A DNA stretch of 64,000 nucleotides from Shouchella oshimensis (GTDB lineage: Bacteria; Bacillota; Bacilli; Bacillales; Bacillaceae_D), in assembly GCF_002019765.1 (NCBI RefSeq), contig NZ_KV917380.1, forward strand, positions 3,831,836-3,895,835, given 5' to 3'. Of the stretch, positions 1 to 7,283 are shown piece after piece; positions within the stretch are counted from its first letter, which is position 1; every line of letters starts with the position of its first letter. Under the pieces are notes generated by a model. That model saw only the letters and a program-made list of their open reading frames with translations, made no database searches and was not told the origin of the DNA. Position numbers and translations under genes: made by a program.

Positions 1-1562
1 CTGAACAAATGAGTTGATACAGGATAGATGATTTGATCTTTGTGGATCATATGAAGGCGATTCTTATGGGCAACCATATCGATTTCATTTAGGGGAATTC
101 TCCCTTTTAATCGATCAGTGTGGCCGATGCAATCGATAAACGTATTGCTCTCTGATCGATAAGTTAAACCGACATCTTTAAAATAATTGCTCATATAGCT
201 TAATTCTGAATAGCCATGGGAATCCACTCCTTTACTCCCCTTACAAGACGAAAAACGACCTGTAAAAGAATAACGAGGGAAAGAAAACGCGTTAGGAGGT
301 AAAAGAAATCCAGCCTTACTCTCCACAATCTTGCAATCAAATGAAATAGGAATCCTACCGTCCCCTTTTTTCCCGTATAACGCTTTAATCGATAAAAAAT
401 CTTCTTCAGTAAGGGTAAGCGTTGGTTTATCGCTCACTCTATGCCACTGCATCATTTTGTTCAGAATGTATTTTTCAATTCGATTATCTCTATCATCAAA
501 AGACAGGTGCTGCATAAAACCCAGCCCAGCATCTTTATTTATCATCTCAAGTAAAGGGACTCTTGTGTAAAAGCCATATTTCCCTATAAACCGATTGTAA
601 TAGTTGTTCCAATCGATCCCTTGGTGTTTGTCAAAAAAAGCCATTAATTCTAGGGATTCTCCATTATCAAGGGCCTGTTTAATTTGTTCTTTATTCTCCA
701 AAGAATCGTATATAGACAAATCAACAAGTAAATATGAGGAACTTTTGCACAATGCCGCCATTTTTGAAACTAACGCTTTGTATACGTCAATCCCTTTGCC
801 AACTTCCAATTCCTTATAGTTATGTATTAATTCTTTAATTGTTTTTATAGATGAAACTAATTCAACATCGTACTTACTGTAGCTTAAAAGGCTTTCTAAA
901 AAAGCATCAGCATCTCTATTGATAGAATAAGTAGAAAGTTCAGTTTTTATAATATCTGATTTTAGTAGCTCTTGTATAACTCCTAACACTAGAGCTTTTT
1001 GAGAGTCTTGATATTGATCTAATAGTGTCTGACTATAAATAGGTGATCTTAAGGAATCGAACAAGTCTTTCAAAAACCTGGAACTTTCTAAATAAATGTA
1101 GGCCGTATTTTCTTTTGAAAACGTCTCTAACAAAAACTGTTGATCTTTCTCGTATAGTTTTGGATTTAACGTCAGTTTTATGTTGGAAAACGTAAGAATA
1201 GAATTTTCGAGTTTTTTTATTACATTTTGTTCCCACTCCACAGATATACTTACCTGTTTTAATTCGGTCCGCCCACGAAAACGGTCACTGTCATTCGTAC
1301 AGATTCCTGAGTTCATACGGTTAGGCTGCGGTCTCGCCGCCATTCTTAATAAATAGTTCACTACGGTTTTTTTTGTTTTTTTATCGATCTTTCTGTCTTC
1401 ATCAACAATTTTTTTTAACTTATTGTATAGGGGAGTACTATTTAGTAATATCCTTTCCAAGAAAGCCGAGTCTCTTATTACTTCATGCAAATACTCATCT
1501 TCTTCTTCAGTAAACAATTTGCGCACAGCAGAGAATTTTAATGCGGCTTTTCTTTTAATCAT
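1..1562 (-). CDS. LanB-type lantibiotic dehydratase (N-terminal part, truncated by window edge)
   Basis: This frame stays open from the ATG at 1562 to position 1, giving about 520 residues with no stop; the gene continues left of the window. A GGAGGAG site sits 5 nt before the ATG. The protein begins with the LanB-like N-terminal domain: a segment RMAARPQ near residue 75 stands where family members have R-x-x-RPTPFG, and GKYGFYTRVPLLEM near residues 324-338 matches the family's conserved YG-VPLLE stretch. LanB enzymes glutamylate Ser/Thr of a precursor using glutamyl-tRNA and then eliminate glutamate to give dehydro-residues; a sister group (PEARL) instead adds amino acids to the peptide C-terminus. 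Which applies depends on the C-terminal half, which is not visible. Four precursor genes lie directly upstream on the same strand. The weak RPTPFG match suggests a divergent member. Confidence 0.85.
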   Translation of the reverse strand, partial: MIKRKAALKFSAVRKLFTEEEDEYLHEVIRDSAFLERILLNSTPLYNKLKKIVDEDRKIDKKTKKTVVNYLLRMAARPQPNRMNSGICTNDSDRFRGRTELKQVSISVEWEQNVIKKLENSILTFSNIKLTLNPKLYEKDQQFLLETFSKENTAYIYLESSRFLKDLFDSLRSPIYSQTLLDQYQDSQKALVLGVIQELLKSDIIKTELSTYSINRDADAFLESLLSYSKYDVELVSSIKTIKELIHNYKELEVGKGIDVYKALVSKMAALCKSSSYLLVDLSIYDSLENKEQIKQALDNGESLELMAFFDKHQGIDWNNYYNRFIGKYGFYTRVPLLEMINKDAGLGFMQHLSFDDRDNRIEKYILNKMMQWHRVSDKPTLTLTEEDFLSIKALYGKKGDGRIPISFDCKIVESKAGFLLPPNAFSFPRYSFTGRFSSCKGSKGVDSHGYSELSYMSNYFKDVGLTYRSESNTFIDCIGHTDRLKGRIPLNEIDMVAHKNRLHMIHKDQIIYPVSTHLF

Positions 1563-1641
1563 ATGTACTCCTCCTTATGAGTTAAATCAAATTGTTCGAT
1601 TTTTTAACGTATTATTAGTAACGTATACGAATAGTAAATAA

Positions 1642-1673
1642 TTGTGTGGCATGGATCTAAGCACACCACACAA
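1642..1673 (-). terminator. Hairpin between precursor array and lanB
   Basis: Eight-bp arms TTGTGTGG and CCACACAA enclose a 16-nt loop between the last precursor stop (1698) and the lanB start (1562). The run after it on the minus strand is T-rich but interrupted. Lantibiotic operons often carry a leaky terminator here so that the precursor mRNA exceeds the enzyme mRNA; that role is inferred. Confidence 0.5.
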
Positions 1674-1697
1674 CCTTTTCGGAGAATAGATTCAAAC

Positions 1698-1838
1698 TTA
1701 GTTTGCTAGTTCTGGTCGAATAATCACTGATGCATAAATGGATGCTTCCATTTCTTGCATAACTGTTGATGACTTTACGCTATAATCTTCTAGTTTTACA
1801 TTAATATCATTTGAATTGATTACTTTTTTGTTTTCCAT
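1698..1838 (-). CDS. Cysteine-free RiPP precursor peptide, copy 1
   Basis: A 46-residue peptide starting MENKKVINSND and ending in RPELAN. AGGAG precedes the ATG by about 10 nt; an upstream in-frame TTG would add 20 residues but would have no ribosome site of its own. It is one of four tandem genes in front of a LanB-type dehydratase, which makes precursor the natural reading. The likely leader is residues 1 to about 22; the C-terminal part carries Ser23, Ser24, Thr25, Ser33, Tyr35 and Ser37 but no Cys anywhere, so classical lanthionine rings cannot form. Compared with copy 2 the coding differences are silent at codons 18, 29, 33 and 38, plus Lys5 versus Arg5. Function as antimicrobial or signal is unknown. 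Confidence 0.75.
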   Translation of the reverse strand: MENKKVINSNDINVKLEDYSVKSSTVMQEMEASIYASVIIRPELAN

Positions 1839-1898
1839 TTTAGGACAGCTCCTCTTTTTTTGTTTTTTTGATTTTATAGGCTGGTCATGCTTATACAA

Positions 1899-2039
1899 TT
1901 AGTTTGCTAGTTCTGGTCGAATAATTACTGATGCATAAATAGATGCTTCCATCTCTTGCATAACTGTTGATGACTTTACGCTATAGTCTTCTAGTTTTAC
2001 ATTAATATCATTTGAATTGATTACTCTTTTGTTTTCCAT
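1899..2039 (-). CDS. Cysteine-free RiPP precursor peptide, copy 2
   Basis: Same 46-residue peptide as its neighbours except Arg5 in place of Lys5. The 201-bp unit containing it appears identical at nucleotide level to the next one upstream (copy 3), which points to recent duplication or gene conversion. The ATG follows an AGGAG site by about 10 nt. The 60-nt spacer to the preceding stop is free of stops in this frame, which is why a longer 66-residue frame with a TTG start can be read; the internal ATG is preferred because of its ribosome site and because copy 4 has only the shorter form behind a strong AAAGGAGG. Confidence 0.72.
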   Translation of the reverse strand: MENKRVINSNDINVKLEDYSVKSSTVMQEMEASIYASVIIRPELAN

Positions 2040-2099
2040 GTTAGGACAGCTCCTCTTTTTTTGGTTTTTTGATTTTATAGGCTGGTCATGCTTATACAA

Positions 2100-2240
2100 T
2101 TAGTTTGCTAGTTCTGGTCGAATAATTACTGATGCATAAATAGATGCTTCCATCTCTTGCATAACTGTTGATGACTTTACGCTATAGTCTTCTAGTTTTA
2201 CATTAATATCATTTGAATTGATTACTCTTTTGTTTTCCAT
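2100..2240 (-). CDS. Cysteine-free RiPP precursor peptide, copy 3
   Basis: Identical protein to copy 2 (Arg5 form) and, by eye, an identical 201-bp repeat unit. Leader-like N-terminus rich in Asn, Asp and Lys, then a Ser/Thr cluster SSTV at residues 23-26 and a hydrophobic tail with the motif IIRPELAN. No Cys. A canonical FNLD leader box for class I lanthipeptides is not evident; the nearest acidic-hydrophobic stretch is VKLEDY at residues 14-19. Confidence 0.72.
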   Translation of the reverse strand: MENKRVINSNDINVKLEDYSVKSSTVMQEMEASIYASVIIRPELAN

Positions 2241-2300
2241 GTTAGGACAGCTCCTCTTTTTTTGGTTTTTTGATTTTATAGGCTGGTCATGCTTATACAA

Positions 2301-2441
2301 TTAGTTTGCTAGTTCTGGTCGAATAATTACTGATGCATAAATAGATGCTTCCATCTCTTGCATAACCGTTGATGACTTTACGCTATAGTCTTCTAGTTTT
2401 ACATTGATATCATTTGAATTGATTACTTTTTTGTTTTCCAT
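2301..2441 (-). CDS. Cysteine-free RiPP precursor peptide, copy 4 (promoter-proximal)
   Basis: First gene of the array. Its ribosome site AAAGGAGGTCC is stronger and unlike those of the other three copies, and its 5' flank is unique sequence, which fixes the start at the ATG (46 residues). Lys5 form. Silent differences from copy 3 are seen at Ile12 and Thr25. The upstream segment has a TATAAT -10 box embedded in a palindrome. Being promoter-proximal with its own leader, this is probably the ancestral copy from which the 201-bp units were duplicated. Confidence 0.75.
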   Translation of the reverse strand: MENKKVINSNDINVKLEDYSVKSSTVMQEMEASIYASVIIRPELAN

Positions 2442-2507
2442 TTTAGGACCTCCTTTCTTCGTTTCTTCTTTTCTTCTTCATTAGAATACAATGGATACTT
2501 ATTGAGG

Positions 2508-2527
2508 AATGTATTATAAAATACATT
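2508..2527 (-). promoter_or_regulatory. Palindrome over the -10 of the precursor-lanB operon
   Basis: AATGTATT and AATACATT form a perfect 8-bp inverted repeat around a 4-nt centre, about 70 nt upstream of the first precursor start. The minus-strand -10 box TATAAT (2513-2518) lies inside it. No good -35 box is found 17 nt further up. Overlap of a dyad with the -10 suggests a repressor operator, or an activator-dependent weak promoter; the regulator is not in the window. Confidence 0.5.
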
Positions 2528-2724
2528 TTCAAATTTTTTAGATAATTATTTTTAAAATTGAATGCCGTCTTTGTTTTTCCTGTTGAATGACGATTATAAG
2601 AATAGATCGTATTAAGTTTTCAAGTAAGATATGTGGTTTAACATTAATCGCGACATTAACATGGGCGCTAATATCAGCCTTAATTAAACTGTTACAAAGT
2701 CATTACTCACAAATAAAGAAAAAA

Positions 2725-2987
2725 GAGGCTCGGACAAAAGTAGATAGACAGACCAAAATGACGAACATTCCCGAAAATAGGAACGTTCGTCATTTGCTTT
2801 ATATGATAAGAGAATTCGAAGATTCCTGGGGATCAGCACGTGTCTGAAGACTCTGGAGTGGCGGTTTTTCACGGAGGAGGCTGAGGCCGTGTCCCCGGAA
2901 AGCGAAGGATTCTCCTGTAGCGGTACTACTCAGCATAGTTTAGACTATTCGTCTTTTCAACTACTACTTTTCGTTATGTCCCAGCCT
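2725..2987 (+). repeat. MITE-like terminal-inverted-repeat element, copy 1
   Basis: About 263 bp, bounded by GAGGCTCGGACA and TGTCCCAGCC. Nearly the same sequence recurs at 10652-10926, 31709-31983 and 40741-41015. Near its left end a hairpin with arms close to ATGACGAACATTCC. This copy is diverged (GGCTCGGACA for GGCTGGGACA, a dozen bases deleted) and lies between the 3' end of the glutaminase gene and the 5' flank of the RiPP operon. Confidence 0.85.
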
Positions 2988-3069
2988 TTTTTTATTTTTT
3001 TCTGTTTAGCGATATAAAATTAAAAAGCCTGATATTGCTTATCGTTGTCGCTATTCTTCATCCTCTTTT

Positions 3070-3999
3070 TTAAAACATCGATAACGAATACTGCCTCGAC
3101 ATCATTTCTAGCAACCGGATACCTGCGATTGAATTCCCCTTATCATCCAAGGAGGGACCGAATATACCGATGCCACATTTTTTAGGAATGGAACCCATAA
3201 TTCCACCCGCAACTCCACTTTTTGCTGGAATACCGACATTAATCGCAAATTCTCCTGATGCATTATACATGCCGCAAGTTACCATAAACGTTTTACAAAT
3301 GCGGGCGACATCTACAGGAATGATTTGTTCATCGGTTTCAGGGTTACGTCCATCCATCGCCAACACACAGCCAATTCTTGCTAAATCATTGCAATTCATT
3401 TCAATTGCACATTGCTTCGTATAAAGGTCCATTAATCCTTCAATGTCTTCTGTGATAACATCATGTTGCTTCATAAAGAACGCAAGCGCTCGATTTAAGT
3501 CCGCTGTGTCATATTCGGACTTCGCAATTTCTTCATTATACGATATGGTCTCATTGCTTGATAAACAACGTATAAATTCAATCAACCGTTCAAAACGATG
3601 CTCAACAGACTCTCCTTTTATCATATGAGTAACGGCAAGAGCACCTGCATTAATCATTGGATTTAACGGCTTCGAAGGCTTATTTGTTTCTAATTTAGCG
3701 ATTGAATTAAACGGATCTCCCGTTGGCTCTTTTCCCACACGTTGAAACACATACTCCTCTCCGTGGTCGATTAACGCAAGGGCTAAGGCAAGGACCTTTG
3801 AGATGCTTTGTAAGGTAAAATTTTCATTTGTATCTCCTGCTGAATAGAGGCGTCCATCGGGATAAAATAACGCTACAGATAATTTTTCTTGCTCTGCTTT
3901 GGCGAGTGCAGGTATATAATCTGCTACATTCCCATCATGAATCACCTCTCTCGCTTGATTCACTAATAGCTGCAATTCATCATTTGATTGGCACAGCAT
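3070..3999 (-). CDS. glsA: Glutaminase A
   Basis: A 309-residue serine-dependent glutaminase that hydrolyses L-glutamine to glutamate and ammonia in the cytosol. The beta-lactamase-fold nucleophile motif S-x-x-K is at Ser65-Ile-Ser-Lys68, followed by the family's NPMINAGAL segment near residue 115 and a glycine-rich SGVAGGIMG near 265. Length agrees with the family (about 305-330). GAGGAG lies 9-10 nt before the ATG. It stands alone; the next gene upstream is divergent across about 200 bp. Start and identity are secure; whether it serves nitrogen metabolism or acid/ammonia balance is not shown by the sequence. Confidence 0.95.
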   Translation of the reverse strand: MLCQSNDELQLLVNQAREVIHDGNVADYIPALAKAEQEKLSVALFYPDGRLYSAGDTNENFTLQSISKVLALALALIDHGEEYVFQRVGKEPTGDPFNSIAKLETNKPSKPLNPMINAGALAVTHMIKGESVEHRFERLIEFIRCLSSNETISYNEEIAKSEYDTADLNRALAFFMKQHDVITEDIEGLMDLYTKQCAIEMNCNDLARIGCVLAMDGRNPETDEQIIPVDVARICKTFMVTCGMYNASGEFAINVGIPAKSGVAGGIMGSIPKKCGIGIFGPSLDDKGNSIAGIRLLEMMSRQYSLSMF

Positions 4000-4202
4000 T
4001 CAAACCACTCCTCTTTCTCTTTATCATCTCACCTATTTTATCCGCTATCCCACAAAGAGCTGGAATTTAAACATTGCAAGCGTTTCTCCGCTACTTTTCA
4101 ATCTGTTAAGACAGTTTTACGTAATCTTTAACAGCTCTTAACTAGTTATGGGGTCTATTCTGCCATAAACTAGAGGTAAGAAATCTCTTAGGAGTGAAGA
4201 TC

Positions 4203-4391
4203 ATGTATACAGCAGAAGATTTACGAGCAGTTGAAGAACGTGCGCAACAGTTTTTGCCAACCGCTACGAGCGAATTATCTGCCTACTTGCGCGCCATTGA
4301 AGAATATGTTCGCAAAAAACGCAACGTACTTCCTTTTGAACAAGCAGAACATCTTGAGACACAGCTACTCGTCCATTATGGCCTTGAATAA
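4203..4391 (+). CDS. Small hypothetical protein (62 aa)
   Basis: A 62-residue protein rich in Glu, Leu and Ala, predicted helical, without signal peptide or membrane segment. TAGGAG lies 8 nt before the ATG at 4203; an in-frame GTG at 4194 overlaps that site and is not preferred. I do not recognise the family. Two short helices seem likely, the second with FEQAEHLETQLL. The gene is divergent from glutaminase and is followed by about 200 bp of non-coding DNA. Confidence 0.65.
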   Translation: MYTAEDLRAVEERAQQFLPTATSELSAYLRAIEEYVRKKRNVLPFEQAEHLETQLLVHYGLE

Positions 4392-4451
4392 ACGGCCTAT
4401 ACATACTTTTCTATAAGGAGGCCTTTGTGCCCCTCTTTGTTCTTTTAACCA

Positions 4452-4486
4452 TTACCTGCTTCTTATACGATTATGAGAACAGGTAA
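4452..4486. other. Imperfect hairpin in the 4392-4594 intergenic gap
   Basis: TTACCTG and CAGGTAA form the outer arms and TTCTTAT and ATGAGAA the inner arms of a long imperfect hairpin. No clean U-run follows on either strand. It may be a weak terminator for the small gene upstream or a stabilising mRNA structure. The rest of the gap holds only the ribosome site of the ferredoxin gene. Confidence 0.3.
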
Positions 4487-4594
4487 ATTCTTAAAAATAT
4501 CTACGCCTTCTCCCCTCTGTAGAATCACCGTTCTACTTCGTTTACTTTCATGCTACACTTATTAAGAGGATGTATGTAGAAGGGAATGAATGAT

Positions 4595-4918
4595 ATGCCA
4601 ATGATTCATGCTGAAGGCTACCACAGCTTCCGTGCGGAACAAGGGAAGAAACTTGTTCTTGCTCTAGAGGATAACGGCGTTGATATCCTTCATCGCTGTG
4701 GCGGAAAAGCACGCTGTACGACGTGTCTTTGCGAAATTGTCGACGGAGATGCTGGTCCTATTAGTGAAATAGAAGCTGCTGCCCGAGAGAAAAAAGGGAT
4801 TACAGCTGAAAATTTGCGCCTCTCCTGCCAAATTCGTATTGAGAAAGACTTAAAAGTGAAACCTTTGCGAACAGCAACAAGCGAACAAATGGACCCTGGC
4901 ACTCGACCAGAGGAATGA
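4595..4918 (+). CDS. 2Fe-2S plant-type ferredoxin-like protein
   Basis: A 107-residue single-domain ferredoxin carrying electrons through a [2Fe-2S] cluster. Ligands are Cys35, Cys41, Cys44 and Cys78, giving the plant-type spacing C-x5-C-x2-C and a distant fourth Cys in LSCQ; an extra Cys46 follows. The ATG at 4595 has AGAAGGG about 9 nt upstream; an ATG at 4586 lies too close to it and would add three residues. The C-terminal tail is acidic and non-conserved. No redox partner is adjacent, so its donor and acceptor are unknown. A strong terminator follows. Confidence 0.88.
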   Translation: MPMIHAEGYHSFRAEQGKKLVLALEDNGVDILHRCGGKARCTTCLCEIVDGDAGPISEIEAAAREKKGITAENLRLSCQIRIEKDLKVKPLRTATSEQMDPGTRPEE

Positions 4919-4924
4919 CACCGG

Positions 4925-4963
4925 AAACAAGAGCTGATGCCTAGGCATCAGCTCTTGTTTTCT
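4925..4963 (+). terminator. Rho-independent terminator of the ferredoxin gene
   Basis: An uninterrupted palindrome with 17-nt arms (AACAAGAGCTGATGCC and its complement) followed by TTTTC, directly after the stop codon at 4918. Confidence 0.85.
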
Positions 4964-5040
4964 AATTCTTGAACCATCAAAGATCAATCGTGAAGGAAAG
5001 CCGCTACCGTTTTGCCTATTCTTTTTTTCGCCACCAACCT

Positions 5041-5910
5041 TTAAGAACATCCTTCCTTACTATTTTTTCCGACCTGTTCCATTACGCTATACAGTGACAA
5101 CCATTCATTTTCACGATAGACAAAATAGGTTTCGACCATACTATATTTTGAGGGTAAGGCATTGAATGTAATGTTCGTATGATTTTTCACTACAGAATAA
5201 GGCAAGATGGAAATACCCATTCCATTTTTCACACAACCAATTATGGCTTCAATTGATCCGAATTCCATTTTTCGCGTAGTCGTGAGAGCATGATCGTACA
5301 AGAAGGTTTCTAACAACTGCCGATAGGAGCATCCTGTTTTAAAAGTAAGCATATTCTGGCCTTCTAATTGAACAAATGTAGAATCAAGCCTTCCCCCTAA
5401 ACTCTTTGATGTGATTAAGACCATTTCTTCTTTGAAAATTGGAAAGCCTTTAATTCCTGACTTGTTGATGAATCCTGCGATAAATCCTGCGTCTATTTCA
5501 TAATTTATTAATTTGTTTACTATTTGTTCCGACGTTCCTGTCTCCAAGTTAATTAATACGTTAGGATACGTACGATAGACTTCCGCTAAAAGAGATGGAA
5601 GCCGTATAGCTGCTGTCGTCTCCATTGACCCAATAAACAATTCTCTGAAAATCTCTTTCTTACTCATCATTTCATTTGTTTGTTCCCAGTAATGTAACAA
5701 TGTAACTGTTCGTTCGTATAGAACTTTACCTTCATTCGTTAGTCTGACACCGTGAGGAGTTCGCAAGAAAAGATTACATTGATAATAGGCTTCCAACCGT
5801 TTCATTTTCATGGTGACATTTGATTGACCGACTCTAAAAACTTCAGCAGCCTTGGACATACTATTCTGCTTGGCAACTTCAACAAATGTTTTTAAATCAT
5901 CCATTCTCAA
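5041..5910 (-). CDS. LysR family transcriptional regulator
   Basis: A 289-residue LysR-type regulator: N-terminal winged helix-turn-helix (residues 1-60, with LKTFVEVAKQNSMSKAAEVF and SNVTMKMKRLE) and a C-terminal substrate-binding-like effector domain. The start is a TTG at 5910 with GGTGGAG 5 nt before it; an ATG two codons in is the alternative. It is divergent from the MFS transporter gene across about 115 bp and by the usual LysR logic probably controls it and itself. The inducer is unknown. Confidence 0.9.
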   Translation of the reverse strand: MRMDDLKTFVEVAKQNSMSKAAEVFRVGQSNVTMKMKRLEAYYQCNLFLRTPHGVRLTNEGKVLYERTVTLLHYWEQTNEMMSKKEIFRELFIGSMETTAAIRLPSLLAEVYRTYPNVLINLETGTSEQIVNKLINYEIDAGFIAGFINKSGIKGFPIFKEEMVLITSKSLGGRLDSTFVQLEGQNMLTFKTGCSYRQLLETFLYDHALTTTRKMEFGSIEAIIGCVKNGMGISILPYSVVKNHTNITFNALPSKYSMVETYFVYRENEWLSLYSVMEQVGKNSKEGCS

Positions 5911-6024
5911 ATTAACTCCACCTTATCAATTTTTTTGAACTCTGATATAAATTATAAACATTATTAATGATATCACAATTAGCGTAAACTAAATCAATAA
6001 GCGTTTTGATAGGTGGGAGCACAT
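5911..6024. promoter_or_regulatory. Divergent LysR/MFS control region
   Basis: AT-rich 114-bp spacer between two divergent starts with several short dyads, such as GATAT near 5943 and ATATC near 5970. A T-N11-A LysR site is plausible there but no single one stands out. Confidence 0.4.
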
Positions 6025-7194
6025 ATGAATAATAGAGAAACCTTTCGTTTACTAGTTATTGGTTTTATTAGCCTTACGATTGTTATAGGTATCGGACGAT
6101 TTCTCTTCACCCCGATACTTCCTTATATGGAAATAGGAACAAGTCAATCATTTTCAGCGCTAGGAATGTTAGCCACTTGGAACTATATTGGGTATTTTAT
6201 AGGAGCATTTGCAGCGAGGACGATCCAACCTACAGGTACATCAATGATTCTTCTGTTAATTACAAATGGGCTAATGACTGTCTTAATGGGATTAATGGAT
6301 GATTATTTTATGTGGGTTTTGTTTAGACTTCTTTCTGGTATTAGCAGCGGTTTCATATTTGTATTCGCCACTAATCTGGTTTTAGGTCGTTTCGTTCAAC
6401 TAAACCAAACTCAATACTCAGGCTATTTATATAGTGGCGTTGGCTTTGGCATCTTGTTATCTGGAGGTTTTACACCTTTCATCACGAATTCTGTTAACTG
6501 GTCATTTACCTGGCTATTCTTCGGACTCATTAGTCTATTATTAACAGTCATCGTCGCCTTTATGATGAATGTAATGCCACGGGATAAGACGGAAACCACT
6601 TTTACAGCCCGGGTCCCATCTAAGTACCATAGTAAGAAAAAAAAGATTGCCCTTTATTTATCTTATCTGTTTGAAGGGTTTGGGTATATTATTTATGCCA
6701 CTTTCATTACTGGGCTGCTTGCTAACAATAACGTTTCTTTTGAACCCTCTTATATTTGGGCAATTGTGGGTCTGGGAGCTATTCCATCTTGTATAGTGTG
6801 GTCTTGGCTTGGAAAGAAAATATCAGCTTCAAAAGCCTTAAAGTACGCATATTTTATTCAGATTCTCGCTGTCTTTATACCAGTATTATCACAACATTTA
6901 CTTTTAATTGTCCTTTCAGCATTTCTTTTTGGAGGAACATTTCTAGGGATCATTACCCTTACAATGAATATAAGCAAGCAATTTAAAGACAGTAAGAATC
7001 TCGTAAGTGGATTAACGGCAATTTACGCTTTAGGGCAAATTATAGGTCCTTCTGTTGCCAGTCTGTTTATTAAGTTCATACATTTCCAGTTTTCCTTTCT
7101 TTTAGCTGGTTTTGCTCTAGTACTATCGTTTATCATTGTAGCTGCTTCATTTACATCCAACGCTCCTTTTCATTCTAAATTTAATCGAGATTAA
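6025..7194 (+). CDS. YbfB/YjiJ family MFS transporter
   Basis: A 389-residue membrane protein with about 12 hydrophobic segments. The N-terminus IGFISLTIVIGIGRFLFTPI, with the G-x-GRF-x-(F/Y)TP signature, is typical of the YbfB/YjiJ branch of the major facilitator superfamily, whose members are small-molecule or amino-acid exporters of poorly known substrate. The ATG at 6025 is preferred because AGGTGGGAG (6011-6019) is its ribosome site; a GTG at 6013 lies inside that site. It is divergent from the LysR gene and presumably under its control. Confidence 0.88.
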   Translation: MNNRETFRLLVIGFISLTIVIGIGRFLFTPILPYMEIGTSQSFSALGMLATWNYIGYFIGAFAARTIQPTGTSMILLLITNGLMTVLMGLMDDYFMWVLFRLLSGISSGFIFVFATNLVLGRFVQLNQTQYSGYLYSGVGFGILLSGGFTPFITNSVNWSFTWLFFGLISLLLTVIVAFMMNVMPRDKTETTFTARVPSKYHSKKKKIALYLSYLFEGFGYIIYATFITGLLANNNVSFEPSYIWAIVGLGAIPSCIVWSWLGKKISASKALKYAYFIQILAVFIPVLSQHLLLIVLSAFLFGGTFLGIITLTMNISKQFKDSKNLVSGLTAIYALGQIIGPSVASLFIKFIHFQFSFLLAGFALVLSFIIVAASFTSNAPFHSKFNRD

Positions 7195-7283
7195 GGAAGA
7201 TTACATTAACGAGGCGAATTGACATTCACTATGAACTTTACTTTGTATCGCATGAATAAACTTGTTAATCTATGCCTAATCTA

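Larger units (their letters stand above)
1698..2441 (-). repeat. Tandem 201-bp precursor gene array (3 full units plus a partial fourth)
   Basis: Stop codons of the four precursor genes lie at 1698, 1899, 2100 and 2301, an exact 201-bp period. Each full unit holds a 141-bp gene and a 60-bp spacer with its own ribosome site. The two middle units look identical; changes in the outer units are mostly silent or in the spacer. Confidence 0.9.

Noticed and set aside
1698-2441. CRISPR array or minisatellite reading of the 201-bp repeats
   Set aside because: Units are long, contain complete genes with ribosome sites and have no unique spacers.
2587-2847. 86-aa plus-strand frame before and into element copy 1
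   Set aside because: Its second half is the repeat element, there is no ribosome site, and the first half overlaps the RiPP promoter flank.
4081-4095. AAGCGTTT-like cre site upstream of glsA
   Set aside because: Too many mismatches to the CcpA consensus to support.
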